A stretch of 64,000 nt of DNA from Actinotalea soli (GCF_017565425.1 NZ_JAGEMK010000002.1:248001-312000); one strand, 5' to 3'. Counted from the stretch's first letter, positions 51,547 to 59,971 are shown. Notes: generated from the sequence alone by a model not told the origin. A program made the numbers and translations.

Positions 51547-53187
51547 ATGACCACGACCACCAGCGCCGCCCAGGCAGGCGCCCCCGCTGCGCCTGCGACG
51601 CATGGTTCGTGGTTCGGGAACCTCAAGATCCGTACCAAGATCCTGAGCGTCATCGGCATCCTCGCCGCTTCGGCGGCCGTGACCGGTGTCGTGTCGATCG
51701 TCCACCTTCAGGACTTGGACGGGTACACGGGAGAGCTCGCCTACATCAACAGCGAGGTAGGACGCCCGGTCCAGCTGGTCCACCAGAACCAGCTCAAGGC
51801 CCGCATGATCATCGCCCAGGTCGCCGCGGCGGACACCGACGCCCAGAAGCAGTCCTGGCTGGACTCCCAGGCGGAGAACGACGCGGAGATCGCCGGGGAC
51901 ATCGCCCTCGTCGAGGCTCAGGCGGACGCCATGTCGGAGAACTGGCAGGTCTTCACGACGGGGTGGGCCGAGTGGCTCGACATCCGCGACAGCAAGCTGG
52001 TCCCCGCGGCCCTCGCGGGGGACGCGGCCACCTTCCAGGAGGTGCTGATCAACGAGGCTGAGCCTGCGAAGAACGCCTACCTCGACGGCCTCGACGCGAT
52101 CGCCGAGGAGATCATGACCGAGACGGACAGCGTCACGGAGGGTGCGCACGCCGAGGCCCGCGAGGCGACCACCCTGGTGATCGGCCTCCTCGTCGCCTCG
52201 TTCATCGGTGTCGTGCTCCTCGGCTTCTTCCTCGCCCGCTCGATCCGCAACGGCATCAGCACGGTCAAGGACTCCCTGGACGCCCTGGCCGAGGGGGACC
52301 TGACGGTGGTCCCCGCGGTGAGCAGCCGCGACGAGATCGGTCAGATGGCCGACAGTCTGGTGACGGCCCAGACCTCGCTGCGAGCCATCTTGTCGGGGGT
52401 GGCTGAGGCGTCGCAGACGATCGCTGCTGCCTCGGAGGAGCTGTCGGCCTCGGGGTCGCAGGTCTCTGCCGGGTCGCAGGAGACCTCGGCGCAGGCCGGT
52501 GTGGTGGCGGCTGCTGCGGAGCAGGTGTCGCGGAACGTGCAGGCTGTTGCTGCTGGTGCTGAGCAGATGGGTGCTTCGATCCGGGAGATCGCGCAGAACG
52601 CGAACGAGGCGGCGAAGGTCGCCTCGCAGGCCACGGGTGTGGCGGCGTCGACGAACGAGACGGTCGCCAAGCTGGGCACCTCCAGCCAGGAGATCGGCAA
52701 CGTGGTGAAGGTGATCACCTCGATCGCCGAGCAGACGAACCTGCTGGCCCTGAACGCCACGATCGAGGCCGCGCGGGCCGGTGAGGCGGGCAAGGGCTTC
52801 GCCGTCGTCGCGGGTGAGGTGAAGGAGCTGGCGCAGGAGACCGCGCGGGCGACCGAGGACATCGCTCGCCGGGTGGAGGCCATCCAGGGCGACACCACGG
52901 GGGCGGTCGCGGCGATCGGTCAGATCAGCGACATCATCGCCAGCATCAACGACTACCAGCTCACGATCGCCTCGGCGGTCGAGGAGCAGACCGCCACGAC
53001 GAACGAGATGTCCCGCGGGGTCACCGAGGCAGCGACCGGGTCGGGGGAGATCGCCACGAACATCACCGGCGTCGCGTCCTCGGCGCAGACCTCGACCGAG
53101 GTCCTGGGGCAGATGGGCTCGGCGATCTCCGAGCTCGCGGAGATGAGCGCCGACCTGAGGACCCGGGTCTCGGCCTTCACCTACTGA
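51547..53187 (+). CDS. Methyl-accepting chemotaxis protein 7
   Basis: The 546-residue receptor has TM1 (about 28-50), a sensor with [22 protein letters not shown]2 (about 207-230), HAMP and the shared signalling module (52370-53187). AAGGAG lies 6 nt before ATG 51547; the frame is open further upstream, but that part covers the promoter. The membrane-proximal N-terminus ([14 protein letters not shown]) resembles receptor 3 ([14 protein letters not shown]), which points to duplication. Confidence 0.93.
   Translation: MTTTTSAAQAGAPAAPATHGSWFGNLKIRTKILSVIGILAASAAVTGVVSIVHLQDLDGYTGELAYINSEVGRPVQLVHQNQLKARMIIAQVAAADTDAQKQSWLDSQAENDAEIAGDIALVEAQADAMSENWQVFTTGWAEWLDIRDSKLVPAALAGDAATFQEVLINEAEPAKNAYLDGLDAIAEEIMTETDSVTEGAHAEAREATTLVIGLLVASFIGVVLLGFFLARSIRNGISTVKDSLDALAEGDLTVVPAVSSRDEIGQMADSLVTAQTSLRAILSGVAEASQTIAAASEELSASGSQVSAGSQETSAQAGVVAAAAEQVSRNVQAVAAGAEQMGASIREIAQNANEAAKVASQATGVAASTNETVAKLGTSSQEIGNVVKVITSIAEQTNLLALNATIEAARAGEAGKGFAVVAGEVKELAQETARATEDIARRVEAIQGDTTGAVAAIGQISDIIASINDYQLTIASAVEEQTATTNEMSRGVTEAATGSGEIATNITGVASSAQTSTEVLGQMGSAISELAEMSADLRTRVSAFTY
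52370..53187 (+). repeat. 818-nt receptor signalling module, copy 3 of 3
   Basis: Gap-free counterpart of 48651-49468 and 50508-51325. It also carries a short patch (about 52635-52685: GCGTCGACGAACGAGACGGTC and a TSSQ codon set) that matches receptor 2 and not copies 1 and 2. Confidence 0.8.
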
Positions 53188-53220
53188 GACCAGCGGGGCT
53201 CCCGACCCCGCGCAGCGACC

Positions 53221-53254
53221 ACGGCCCGGCCCCGACCCCCGGGGGCCGGGCCGT
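53221..53254 (+). terminator. Intrinsic terminator after receptor 7
   Basis: A perfect 13-bp stem ACGGCCCGGCCCC / GGGGCCGGGCCGT, 33 nt after the stop. Confidence 0.8.
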
Positions 53255-53331
53255 CCTGCGTCCGCACGCACGGTGCGGGCCGCCCCCGGGCATGATCACC
53301 CGTTCGCCAGCCGTTGATCTTCGCAGAACGG

Positions 53332-53356
53332 TCACATCCCGAGCCCCGGCGTCGAT
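53332..53356 (+). promoter_or_regulatory. Sigma-28-like promoter for receptor 8
   Basis: TCAC-N15-GTCGATGG, 81 nt before the ATG at 53438. It has one change in the -10, as at flgN. Confidence 0.65.
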
Positions 53357-53437
53357 GGCACACGGGAGAGGGAGGCCCAGGCCGCTCCGCGTCCGGCCCT
53401 GCCCTCAGCTGCACTCGCGACGACGCTAGGGGTAGTC

Positions 53438-55135
53438 ATGCTGATGAAGGGCCGCCGACGCTCGGGGACGCGCGGGATCGATGTCGACCCTGCCCCCGAG
53501 AACCCTGGCGCGCGTGACGAGCTCCGCGAGCCCACGCCGCGGCGCCGTCTCGGCTCGTGGTTCGCCGACCTGTCGATCCTGGTCAAGATCCTGGCCCTCG
53601 TGGCGATCTTCGCCGTGGTCGGCGTCGGGCTCGGGGTCCGGGCGGCCTCGGGCATGCAGGAGCTGGCCGGCGGGACCGCCGAGCTCTCACGCATGCAGCA
53701 GGAGCTCGCCCAGCCCATCACCCGGATCCGTGAGGACCAGGCGCACAGCACCGGCATCGTGGCGCAGGTCGCGGCCGCCGAGTCCGAGGGGCTGCGGGGA
53801 CCCTGGCTGGCGCGCCTGGACACCACCGACGCCCGGGTCGAGGAGTCGATCGCCGCGGTCGAGGCTGCCGGGGGCGCCGAGCTCGAGGGCTGGTCAGAGT
53901 TCGTCGAGGCCCGTGCCCAGTGGGTCCAGGTGCGCGACACCGAGCTGCTGCCTGCCGCCCGCGGCGACGACCAGGGTGCCTACGAGCGGGTGCTCGGCAT
54001 CTCGGCCGAGCCGCTCACCTTGCGCTACCAGAACGCCCTGGACCAGGTGCTCGCCGACCTGACCGTCCGCATGGACGCCATGGCTGACGCCGCCGCGGCC
54101 CGGGCTGCGCTGAGCCTGCGCATCATCAGCGCCACGGTCGGCATCGCGGTGCTCATCGTGATCATCTACGGCGTGTCCACCGCCCGCTCGATCCGGCGGT
54201 CGGTCAGCAGCGTCCAGCGCTCCCTCGAGGCGATGGCCGACGGTGACCTGACGGTCCCGGCCGACGTGTCCACCCGCGACGAGATCGGGCGTATGGCCAC
54301 GGCCCTCACGACCGCCCAGGCCTCGTTGCGTGCGACCCTCGCCGGGGTCGTCGAGCGGGCCGCCGCTCTGGACGGCACCTCGCGCGAGATGGCCTCCTCG
54401 GCCCACGAGGTCTCCTCGGGGGCGGCCGACCAGCAGGTCCGCACCGAGATGGTGGCCGCGTCGGCCGAGGAGGTCAGCCGGAACGTCCAGTCCGTGGCCG
54501 CCGGCACCGAGCAGATGGGCGCCTCGATCCGGGAGATCGCCCAGAGCGCCGACGACGCCGCGACCGTCGCGAACGAGGCGGTGGCCCTCTCGGGCAAGGC
54601 CTCGACGACCGTGGCAGACCTGGGAGCGAGCTCGGCCGAGATCGGCGACGTGGTCAAGGTCATCACCTCGATCGCGGGTCAGACGAACCTCCTCGCCCTC
54701 AACGCGACCATCGAGGCCGCGCGGGCCGGTGAGGCGGGCAAGGGCTTCGCCGTCGTCGCGGGGGAGGTCAAGGAGCTCGCGCAGGAGTCCGCCCGCGCCG
54801 CGGAGGACATCGCCCAGCGCATCGCGGGGAACGCCGAGCGCACCGAGGCCGCCATCACCGCCATCGAGGACATCACCCAGGTGGTCAACCGCATCAGCGA
54901 CTACCAGACCACCATCGCCAGCGCGGTCGAGGAGCAGACGGCGACCACCGCCGAGATGGCCCGCTCGATCACCGAGGCGGCCACCGGATCGACCGAGATC
55001 GCGGGGACCATCGCCGAGGTCGCGGGCGGGGCGAGGGCCTCCTCGGAGCACGCCGAGCACATGGGCGGCCGGTCCGACGACGTCGCGACGATGGCGGCCC
55101 AGCTCCGTGAGCAGGTCGGTCGTTTTCGGTTCTGA
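53438..55135 (+). CDS. Methyl-accepting chemotaxis protein 8 (divergent)
   Basis: The 565-residue receptor has an N-terminal cytosolic extension, TM1 (about 45-68), a sensor with [22 protein letters not shown]2 (about 223-247), HAMP and a diverged signalling domain ([46 protein letters not shown]). It escaped the sequence homogenisation seen in receptors 1-3 and 5-7. It is the last receptor before cheB; no promoter was found for cheB, so read-through from here is likely. Confidence 0.92.
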   Translation: MLMKGRRRSGTRGIDVDPAPENPGARDELREPTPRRRLGSWFADLSILVKILALVAIFAVVGVGLGVRAASGMQELAGGTAELSRMQQELAQPITRIREDQAHSTGIVAQVAAAESEGLRGPWLARLDTTDARVEESIAAVEAAGGAELEGWSEFVEARAQWVQVRDTELLPAARGDDQGAYERVLGISAEPLTLRYQNALDQVLADLTVRMDAMADAAAARAALSLRIISATVGIAVLIVIIYGVSTARSIRRSVSSVQRSLEAMADGDLTVPADVSTRDEIGRMATALTTAQASLRATLAGVVERAAALDGTSREMASSAHEVSSGAADQQVRTEMVAASAEEVSRNVQSVAAGTEQMGASIREIAQSADDAATVANEAVALSGKASTTVADLGASSAEIGDVVKVITSIAGQTNLLALNATIEAARAGEAGKGFAVVAGEVKELAQESARAAEDIAQRIAGNAERTEAAITAIEDITQVVNRISDYQTTIASAVEEQTATTAEMARSITEAATGSTEIAGTIAEVAGGARASSEHAEHMGGRSDDVATMAAQLREQVGRFRF

Positions 55136-55239
55136 GACACCCCCGCCGAGCACTCACATCCACCGCCCTGCGGTCGATCAGTAGGCGGACCGGCAGACAG
55201 CAGGTCTCAGCAGGTCCCCTCAGCCGAACGGGAGGTGTG

Positions 55240-56337
55240 ATGGCACGCATCAGGGTGCTCGTGGTCGACGACTCGGTCGTCGTCCGCCGGCTCGTGACCG
55301 ACGCCCTCTCCTCCGACCCCGTCATCGACGTGGTGGGGGTCGCGGCCAACGGTCAGATCGCCCAGACGAAGGTCGGCCAGCTGGCCCCCGACCTGGTCAC
55401 CATGGACATCGAGATGCCCGTCATGGACGGCATCGACGCGGTCCGCACGTTGCGCGGCGCGGGCCACCGCATGCCCATCATCATGTTCTCCACACTGACC
55501 GAGCGTGGGGCGACGGCCACCCTCGACGCCCTCTCGGCCGGTGCCACGGACTACGTCACGAAGCCCGCGAACGTCGGCAGCGTGACCGAGTCCCTCCAGC
55601 GGGTCGCCAGCGAGCTGATCCCCCGGATCAAGGCCCTGGTGCCCCGCCCCGCCGGCGCCCCCGAGCGCCCCGGTGCGGGAGCCCCCCGCACCGCCCCGGC
55701 GCCGCCTGCCCGCCGTGCCGTGGTGCTCCGCCCCCGCCCCGAGGTCCGCAAGGTCCGCGCGGTGGTCGTCGGCTCCTCGACCGGCGGTCCCGAGGCCCTG
55801 TCGCACGTGATGCGCGGCATCACCGCGCCGCTGCCCGTGCCGGTGGTCGTCGTGCAGCACATGCCGCCGGTGTTCACCCGGCAGCTGGCCGCACGCCTCG
55901 ACCGGCTCGGCGGCAGCACCGTGGTCGAGGCCACCGCGGGCCAGGACCTGCGCCCGGGCACCGTCTACATCGCCCCCGGCGACCTGCACCTCACCCTCGA
56001 GCCCTCGGCCTCGGGGGCCCGCACGGTCCTCACCCAGGGCCTGCCGGTCAACTTCTGCCGCCCCTCGGTCGACGTCATGTTCCGGTCGGCGGTCAAGGTG
56101 TTCGGCGGTGACCTCTTGGGCGTGATGCTCACGGGCATGGGATCCGACGGTCGCGCCGCCACCGAGGACCTGGTCCTGGCCGGGGGCACGATGCTCGTCC
56201 AGGACGAGCCTACGAGCGTGGTGTGGGGCATGCCTGGTGCTGTGGCAACCGGGGGGCTCGCGCATGCCGTGCTGCCCCTCGACGAGATGGCTGCCGCCAT
56301 GGTGCGCGGCGTCGAGGCGGGGGTGACGGTGCGATGA
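55240..56337 (+). CDS. cheB: Chemotaxis response regulator protein-glutamate methylesterase CheB
   Basis: The 365-residue protein has an N-terminal receiver domain (VLVVDDSVVVRRLV, phospho-acceptor in VTMDIEMPVMDGIDAV, TKP motif DYVTKPAN), a Pro/Arg-rich linker (about 130-172), and a C-terminal methylesterase domain with the catalytic Ser in VVGSSTGGPEAL, His in VVVQHMPPVFT and Asp in LTGMGSDGRAA. It demethylates and deamidates receptors. GGAGG lies 4 nt before ATG 55240; a GTG at 55237 is too close to it. ATGA overlap with cheR. Confidence 0.96.
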   Translation: MARIRVLVVDDSVVVRRLVTDALSSDPVIDVVGVAANGQIAQTKVGQLAPDLVTMDIEMPVMDGIDAVRTLRGAGHRMPIIMFSTLTERGATATLDALSAGATDYVTKPANVGSVTESLQRVASELIPRIKALVPRPAGAPERPGAGAPRTAPAPPARRAVVLRPRPEVRKVRAVVVGSSTGGPEALSHVMRGITAPLPVPVVVVQHMPPVFTRQLAARLDRLGGSTVVEATAGQDLRPGTVYIAPGDLHLTLEPSASGARTVLTQGLPVNFCRPSVDVMFRSAVKVFGGDLLGVMLTGMGSDGRAATEDLVLAGGTMLVQDEPTSVVWGMPGAVATGGLAHAVLPLDEMAAAMVRGVEAGVTVR

Positions 56338-57164
56338 CTCTCGCGAACGACAGCTTCTTGTTCGTCTCCGACCTCGTGCGGCGGCGCAGTGCGATCCAGC
56401 TCGAGGCCGGCAAGGAGTACCTGGTCGAGAGCCGGTTGCTGCCCCTGGCCCGGACGGCCGGAGCGGCCGACGTCGACGCCTATGTGCGCTCGTTGCGTGC
56501 CGCGCCCAGCCCCGCGGCCCTCGAGGCCGTGGTCGAGGCGCTCACGACCAACGAGACCTCCTGGTTCCGTGACGCCCAGCCCTTCCAGGCCCTCACCGGG
56601 CACGTGGTGCCCTCCTTGCTCGAGGGCGGGCTCCCGGGGTTCGCCCCGAGCCTGCGGGTGTGGTCGGCGGCCTGCTCGAGCGGGCAGGAGCCGTACTCGA
56701 TCGCCATGGCCCTCGCCGACGTCGTGCCCCCGCAGTCGCTGCGGATCACGGCCACCGACCTCAACGAGAAGATGCTGACCCGCGGCCGTCAGGGCCGCTA
56801 CTCCCAGCTCGAGGTCAACCGCGGTCTCCCTGCTCCGATGCTCGTCAAGCACTTCGTGCGGGTCGGCGCGGACTGGGAGATCGCTCCGCAGCTCAAGCAG
56901 GCGGTGACGTTCCAGCGGCACAACCTGCTCGACGCGCCGCCGTCCGGAGGGCCGTTCGACGTGGTGTTCCTGCGCAACGTCCTCATCTACTTCGACATCG
57001 CGACCAAGCGTGACGTGCTGCGGAAGGTGCAGGGAGTCCTGCGCCCCGGCGGCTACCTCCTGCTCGGCGCGGCTGAGACCACCATCGGCGTCGACGAAGG
57101 CTGGGAACGTGTCCCGGTCGGTCGTGGCTCCGTCTACCGGCGCACCGCGCGGAGGGCAGCATGA
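56334..57164 (+). CDS. cheR: Chemotaxis protein methyltransferase CheR
   Basis: The 276-residue protein has the CheR N-terminal helical domain (FVSDLVRRRSAIQLEAGKEYLVESRLLPLAR) and a Rossmann methyltransferase domain with TTNETSWFRD, RVWSAACSSGQEPYSIAMALAD (S-adenosylmethionine site), ITATDLNEKMLTRGRQGRYS and FDVVFLRNVLIYFD. It methylates receptor glutamates. The start overlaps cheB and its end overlaps cheY (ATGA). No receptor here has a C-terminal pentapeptide tether. Confidence 0.96.
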   Translation: MTLANDSFLFVSDLVRRRSAIQLEAGKEYLVESRLLPLARTAGAADVDAYVRSLRAAPSPAALEAVVEALTTNETSWFRDAQPFQALTGHVVPSLLEGGLPGFAPSLRVWSAACSSGQEPYSIAMALADVVPPQSLRITATDLNEKMLTRGRQGRYSQLEVNRGLPAPMLVKHFVRVGADWEIAPQLKQAVTFQRHNLLDAPPSGGPFDVVFLRNVLIYFDIATKRDVLRKVQGVLRPGGYLLLGAAETTIGVDEGWERVPVGRGSVYRRTARRAA

Positions 57165-57544
57165 GAGCACTGGTCATCGACGATTCACGCACGATGCGGC
57201 GGATCGTCTCGGGGGTCCTCGGATCCATGGGCTTCGAGACGGTCGAGGCCGGCGACGGCCGCCAGGCCCTCGACGTCCTCGAGTCGGGCACCGAGATCGA
57301 CCTCGCCTGCATCGACTGGAACATGCCCGTCATGAACGGTCTGGAGTTCGTGACCTCGGTCCGCCAGAACCGTGAGTGGCGGGACATGACTCTCATGATG
57401 GTCACGACCGAGAGCGAGCAGGGCCAGATCGTCCGCGCCCTCGCGGCCGGGGCCCATGAGTACCTGATCAAGCCGTTCACCCCGGACGCCGTCCGCGACA
57501 AGCTCCAGCTCCTGGGGCTGGTCGACCTCGAGGAGTCAGCATGA
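57161..57544 (+). CDS. cheY: Chemotaxis response regulator CheY (first copy)
   Basis: The 127-residue single receiver domain has the acidic pair D7-D8, phospho-acceptor D52 (LACIDWNMPVMNGLEF), a switch Thr in MMVTTES and the Lys in EYLIKPFTPD. It has CheY-like length with no output domain. It is translationally coupled to cheR (ATGA) and overlaps cheX. Probable motor-binding output, or a phosphate sink alongside the second copy. Confidence 0.93.
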   Translation: MRALVIDDSRTMRRIVSGVLGSMGFETVEAGDGRQALDVLESGTEIDLACIDWNMPVMNGLEFVTSVRQNREWRDMTLMMVTTESEQGQIVRALAAGAHEYLIKPFTPDAVRDKLQLLGLVDLEESA

Positions 57545-58011
57545 GCATGGACATCGACCTCGCCGCCTTCGCGGGGACAGACCCGATCTACGTGATCACC
57601 GAAGAGGTGTTCACCGCGATGATCGACGGTGAGGAGGGCTACCTGCGTCACTGGGACGGGCCCGACCCCGTGTTCGTCGACCCGATGCACGCCTGGGTCG
57701 ACGTCAACGGCACGACCTCGGGTCGGGTGCTGCTGACGACCGAGCGCGGCACCGCCGACAAGCTCGCCCGGGCGCTGCTCCAGATGACGCCCGACGAGCC
57801 GGTCTCCCCGGAGGACTTCGTCGACGCGTTGGGCGAGGTGGCGAACGTCGTCGGGGGTAACGTCAAGTCGTTGGTCCCCGAGCCCGGGGTGCTGACGCTG
57901 CCCCAGGTCACCCAGGACCGCCCGCCGACGCTGCCGGACGCCCTGATCTACGAGCTCGCTCTCGACTGGCGCGGAAGTGCCCTGGTCATCAGCCTGTGGA
58001 AGCTGCCGTGA
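57541..58011 (+). CDS. cheX: CheX-like chemotaxis phosphatase
   Basis: The 156-residue protein has the CheX/CheC-family active-site helix SPEDFVDALGEVANVVGGNVKSLV (ExxN pattern, E and N that attack CheY-P) and a DVNGTTSGRVLLTTERGTADKLARALL beta-alpha unit of the same fold. It would remove phosphate from CheY, replacing CheZ, which is absent. It overlaps cheY by 4 nt, fitting a kinase-regulator-phosphatase set. Confidence 0.88.
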   Translation: MSMDIDLAAFAGTDPIYVITEEVFTAMIDGEEGYLRHWDGPDPVFVDPMHAWVDVNGTTSGRVLLTTERGTADKLARALLQMTPDEPVSPEDFVDALGEVANVVGGNVKSLVPEPGVLTLPQVTQDRPPTLPDALIYELALDWRGSALVISLWKLP

Positions 58012-58054
58012 ACCCGCGACCTTCCCAGCACGAAGCACGAACGAGGTGGAACCG

Positions 58055-58417
58055 ATGAGAGTCCTGGTCGCTGACGACAGTCGCGTGATGCGGCAGATCG
58101 TGATCCGTACCCTGCGTCAGGCAGGCTACGACTGGTGGGAGATCAGCGAGGTCGCCGACGGCGCCGCTGCCCTCGAGCACGTCAAGACCGAGCAGCCCGA
58201 CTTCGTGCTCTCGGACTGGAACATGCCCGAGATGACCGGCATCGACATGCTGCGACGCATGCGCGCCGAGGGCATCGAGACCCCGCTGGGCTTCGTCACC
58301 TCCGAGGGGTCCACCGAGATGCGTGAGCAGGCCGACGCCGCGGGCGCGCTGTTCCTCATCGCCAAGCCCTTCACCGCGGAGATCTTCCGCGACACGATCG
58401 ATCCCTTCCTCGCATGA
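58055..58417 (+). CDS. cheY: Chemotaxis response regulator CheY (second copy)
   Basis: The 120-residue receiver domain MRVLVADDSRVMRQIVIRTLRQAGYDWWEISEVADG has D7-D8, an acceptor in FVLSDWNMPEMTGIDML, and LFLIAKPFTAEIF with the conserved Lys. It has the canonical CheY length. GAGGTGG lies 6 nt before ATG 58055; the longer upstream frame is a shadow. Two CheY proteins in one operon suggest a sink/output division of labour. ATGA overlap with the next gene. Confidence 0.92.
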   Translation: MRVLVADDSRVMRQIVIRTLRQAGYDWWEISEVADGAAALEHVKTEQPDFVLSDWNMPEMTGIDMLRRMRAEGIETPLGFVTSEGSTEMREQADAAGALFLIAKPFTAEIFRDTIDPFLA

Positions 58418-58917
58418 GCGCCGGCGAGGTCACGCGTCCGACCCCGCTGCCCGCGGCCCTCGAGGTCCGCGAGCTGCTCGAGGGCTTGCTGGGGCGCGAC
58501 GTGGAGGGCACCGTCGGCACGCCCGTGGTGGACCCGCACAAGGACCCGGGTGCCGTGGTGGGCGTGTACGTCGACGACCTGCTCAAGCTGCGGGCCATCG
58601 TCGTCATGGAGATGCCCCTTGCGGCGTACACGGGGGCGGCCATCGCGCTGATCCCGGCCCGCACCGCCCAGGACTCGGTCGAGGCCGGGCTCATCTCGCC
58701 CATGCTGTTCGACAACACCACCGAGATCCTCAACGTGGGCGCCTCGCTGTTCAACCACGACGGCTGCCCGCACCTGCGGCTGTACGAGACGTACGCCCCG
58801 CGCGAGACCCTGCCGGCCGACATCGACAAGTGGGTCCTGGCCTACGTGCAGCGGCTCGACATGGAGCTCGACGTGACCGGCTACGGCAAGGGCAACATCT
58901 CGGTCCTGGTCGTCTGA
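58414..58917 (+). CDS. Unknown chemotaxis-operon protein, possibly CheC/CheX-fold
   Basis: The 167-residue protein ends the cheB-cheR-cheY-cheX-cheY run and is coupled to the second cheY by ATGA. It has no signal or membrane segment. The stretch GAAIALIPARTAQDSVEAGLISPMLFDNTTEILNVGASLFN recalls the CheC/CheX helix-strand pattern with E and N (EILNVGASLF), so a second CheY phosphatase or decoy is possible. I do not recognise a named family with confidence. A strong hairpin follows. Confidence 0.8.
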   Translation: MSAGEVTRPTPLPAALEVRELLEGLLGRDVEGTVGTPVVDPHKDPGAVVGVYVDDLLKLRAIVVMEMPLAAYTGAAIALIPARTAQDSVEAGLISPMLFDNTTEILNVGASLFNHDGCPHLRLYETYAPRETLPADIDKWVLAYVQRLDMELDVTGYGKGNISVLVV

Positions 58918-58963
58918 CCCCTGCCTGAGGGCCGGTCGTCCCGGCAGCCGGGCACCACGGACG

Positions 58964-59003
58964 CACGAGCCCCCGCCTCGACCTCGGTCGGCGGGGGCTC
59001 GTG
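58964..59003. terminator. Bidirectional hairpin terminator after the chemotaxis operon
   Basis: A perfect 14-bp stem CACGAGCCCCCGCC / GGCGGGGGCTCGTG with a 12-nt loop, placed between two convergent genes. Confidence 0.8.
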
Positions 59004-59065
59004 CTGTGCCCGGTGCGGCTCGCCCGTGCCCGGGGTGGTGCGGGGGCAGGCGGAGGTGCTGCGGG

Positions 59066-59731
59066 TCAGACCTTGTGCGGCTTGAAGGCCCAGTGCCAGG
59101 GCTCGCGCGGGACGTCCTCGACGAACCCGTAGTCCTTGGCGTTGGCGCGCATCCACGCCTGGGCCTTGGCGTCGAGCCTGAGGTCGACGGCGATCCCCCA
59201 GCCGTGGTCGCTGGTGCCCGGCACGGCCGCGAGGCCGCCCTGGGAGTACAGGCCCTTGCGCTGGACCAGGTCCACCTGGGACGCGTACGTCCGGTAGGAG
59301 TCGGTCATGCCGATGGTCACGCCGTCGCGCTGGGCCGCAGCCTGCAGGGCCTCGTAGGACCGCGCAGCGGGGGACCAGAGCTTGTGGCCGCTGCCCGCGA
59401 TCTGGCTCAGGGCCTCGTCGGGGATCTTGCCGTTGCCGTACTGCTTGAGCTCGAGGGGGATGCCCTTCTCGTCCACCCTGCCGGTGGTGCTCGTGCCGGC
59501 GGCGCCCGCCGTCGCGGCCACGCCGGTCGCACCGGTCGCGTGGGTGATGACGTTGTTCTGGGTGGCGACGGCCTTCTCGAGGGCAGCGCCGAAGGAGCCC
59601 GCGGACGAGCTCGTCGTCGCGGTGCTGACCGTGCCGAGCACGGGGGCGCCGCGCACGGTGGGGGCGGAGATGGTCGCGATCTGCGACTGGATCTGGGCGA
59701 TCCGGCTGGTGATCCCGGCGATGGCCTCCAC
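59066..59731 (-). CDS. M15-family peptidoglycan peptidase with flagellar-type N-terminus
   Basis: The 221-residue protein ends in an M15/VanY-type D-Ala-D-Ala peptidase domain (about 100-221): the zinc motif TSDHGWGIAVDL (SxHxxGxAxD) and the catalytic/zinc motif EPWHWAF (ExxHW). The first 70 residues (MEAIAGITSRIAQIQSQIATI, then Ala/Thr-rich) have no Sec signal and resemble the amphipathic N-termini of flagellar cargo proteins. A sigma-28-like promoter lies 37 nt upstream. I infer that it is exported through the flagellar apparatus and opens the wall for the rod, the job done by FlgJ elsewhere. Confidence 0.85.
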   Translation of the reverse strand: MEAIAGITSRIAQIQSQIATISAPTVRGAPVLGTVSTATTSSSAGSFGAALEKAVATQNNVITHATGATGVAATAGAAGTSTTGRVDEKGIPLELKQYGNGKIPDEALSQIAGSGHKLWSPAARSYEALQAAAQRDGVTIGMTDSYRTYASQVDLVQRKGLYSQGGLAAVPGTSDHGWGIAVDLRLDAKAQAWMRANAKDYGFVEDVPREPWHWAFKPHKV

Positions 59732-59767
59732 GCGGGTCCTTCCTGTCGGGGGGCGGACCTCTCTCCC

Positions 59768-59792
59768 ATCGGCCGGTCCCGGGACGCTGTGA
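59768..59792 (-). promoter_or_regulatory. Sigma-28-like promoter for the M15 peptidase
   Basis: Minus-strand TCAC-N15-GCCGATGG, 37 nt before the ATG at 59731. Confidence 0.75.
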
Positions 59793-59867
59793 GGGGTGGG
59801 TGGGTGAAAAGGCTCGTCCGAACGGGTGGTCGGCGCCCGATCTCGGCGTGGCGCGGCCGATCCGTCC

Positions 59868-59873
59868 TACGCT
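59868..59873 (+). promoter_or_regulatory. TANNNT -10 box for the riboswitch transcript
   Basis: TACGCT lies 7-8 nt before the first bases of the riboswitch aptamer, so transcription would start right at its 5' edge. A GCCGATCC at 59856 lacks a TCAY partner at 15 nt. Confidence 0.45.
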
Positions 59874-59880
59874 CGTCCCG

Positions 59881-59960
59881 TCAGCGACAACGGCAAACCC
59901 GTCGAGAGGCGGGGACGCAAAGCCACGGGACCCATGCGGTCAGCCGGGCTACCGAACGAA
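59881..59960 (+). ncRNA. Cyclic di-GMP-I (GEMM) riboswitch
   Basis: The conserved GEMM-I parts occur in order: GACAACGGCAAACC at 59886, GGGGACGCAAAGCCACGGG at 59911-59929, and the second arm GGTCAGCCGGGCTACCGA at 59938-59955. The first two form the P1 arm with its invariant GACGCAAAGCC strand; the last is the tetraloop-receptor-side hairpin ending in CTACCGA. This aptamer binds the motility second messenger cyclic di-GMP. It sits on the leader of a 54-codon ORF whose start lies 12 nt downstream, so control of translation start is plausible. Confidence 0.9.
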
Positions 59961-59971
59961 AGTGGTGCGCC

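Noticed and set aside
55190-55231. Sigma-28-like site for cheB (TCAG then GCCGAA)
   Set aside because: The spacer is 12 nt, not 15, so it breaks the otherwise invariant geometry.
59837-59861. Sigma-28-like site for the riboswitch transcript (GCCGATCC)
   Set aside because: The element 15 nt upstream is CCGA; the TACGCT box fits the aptamer's 5' edge better.
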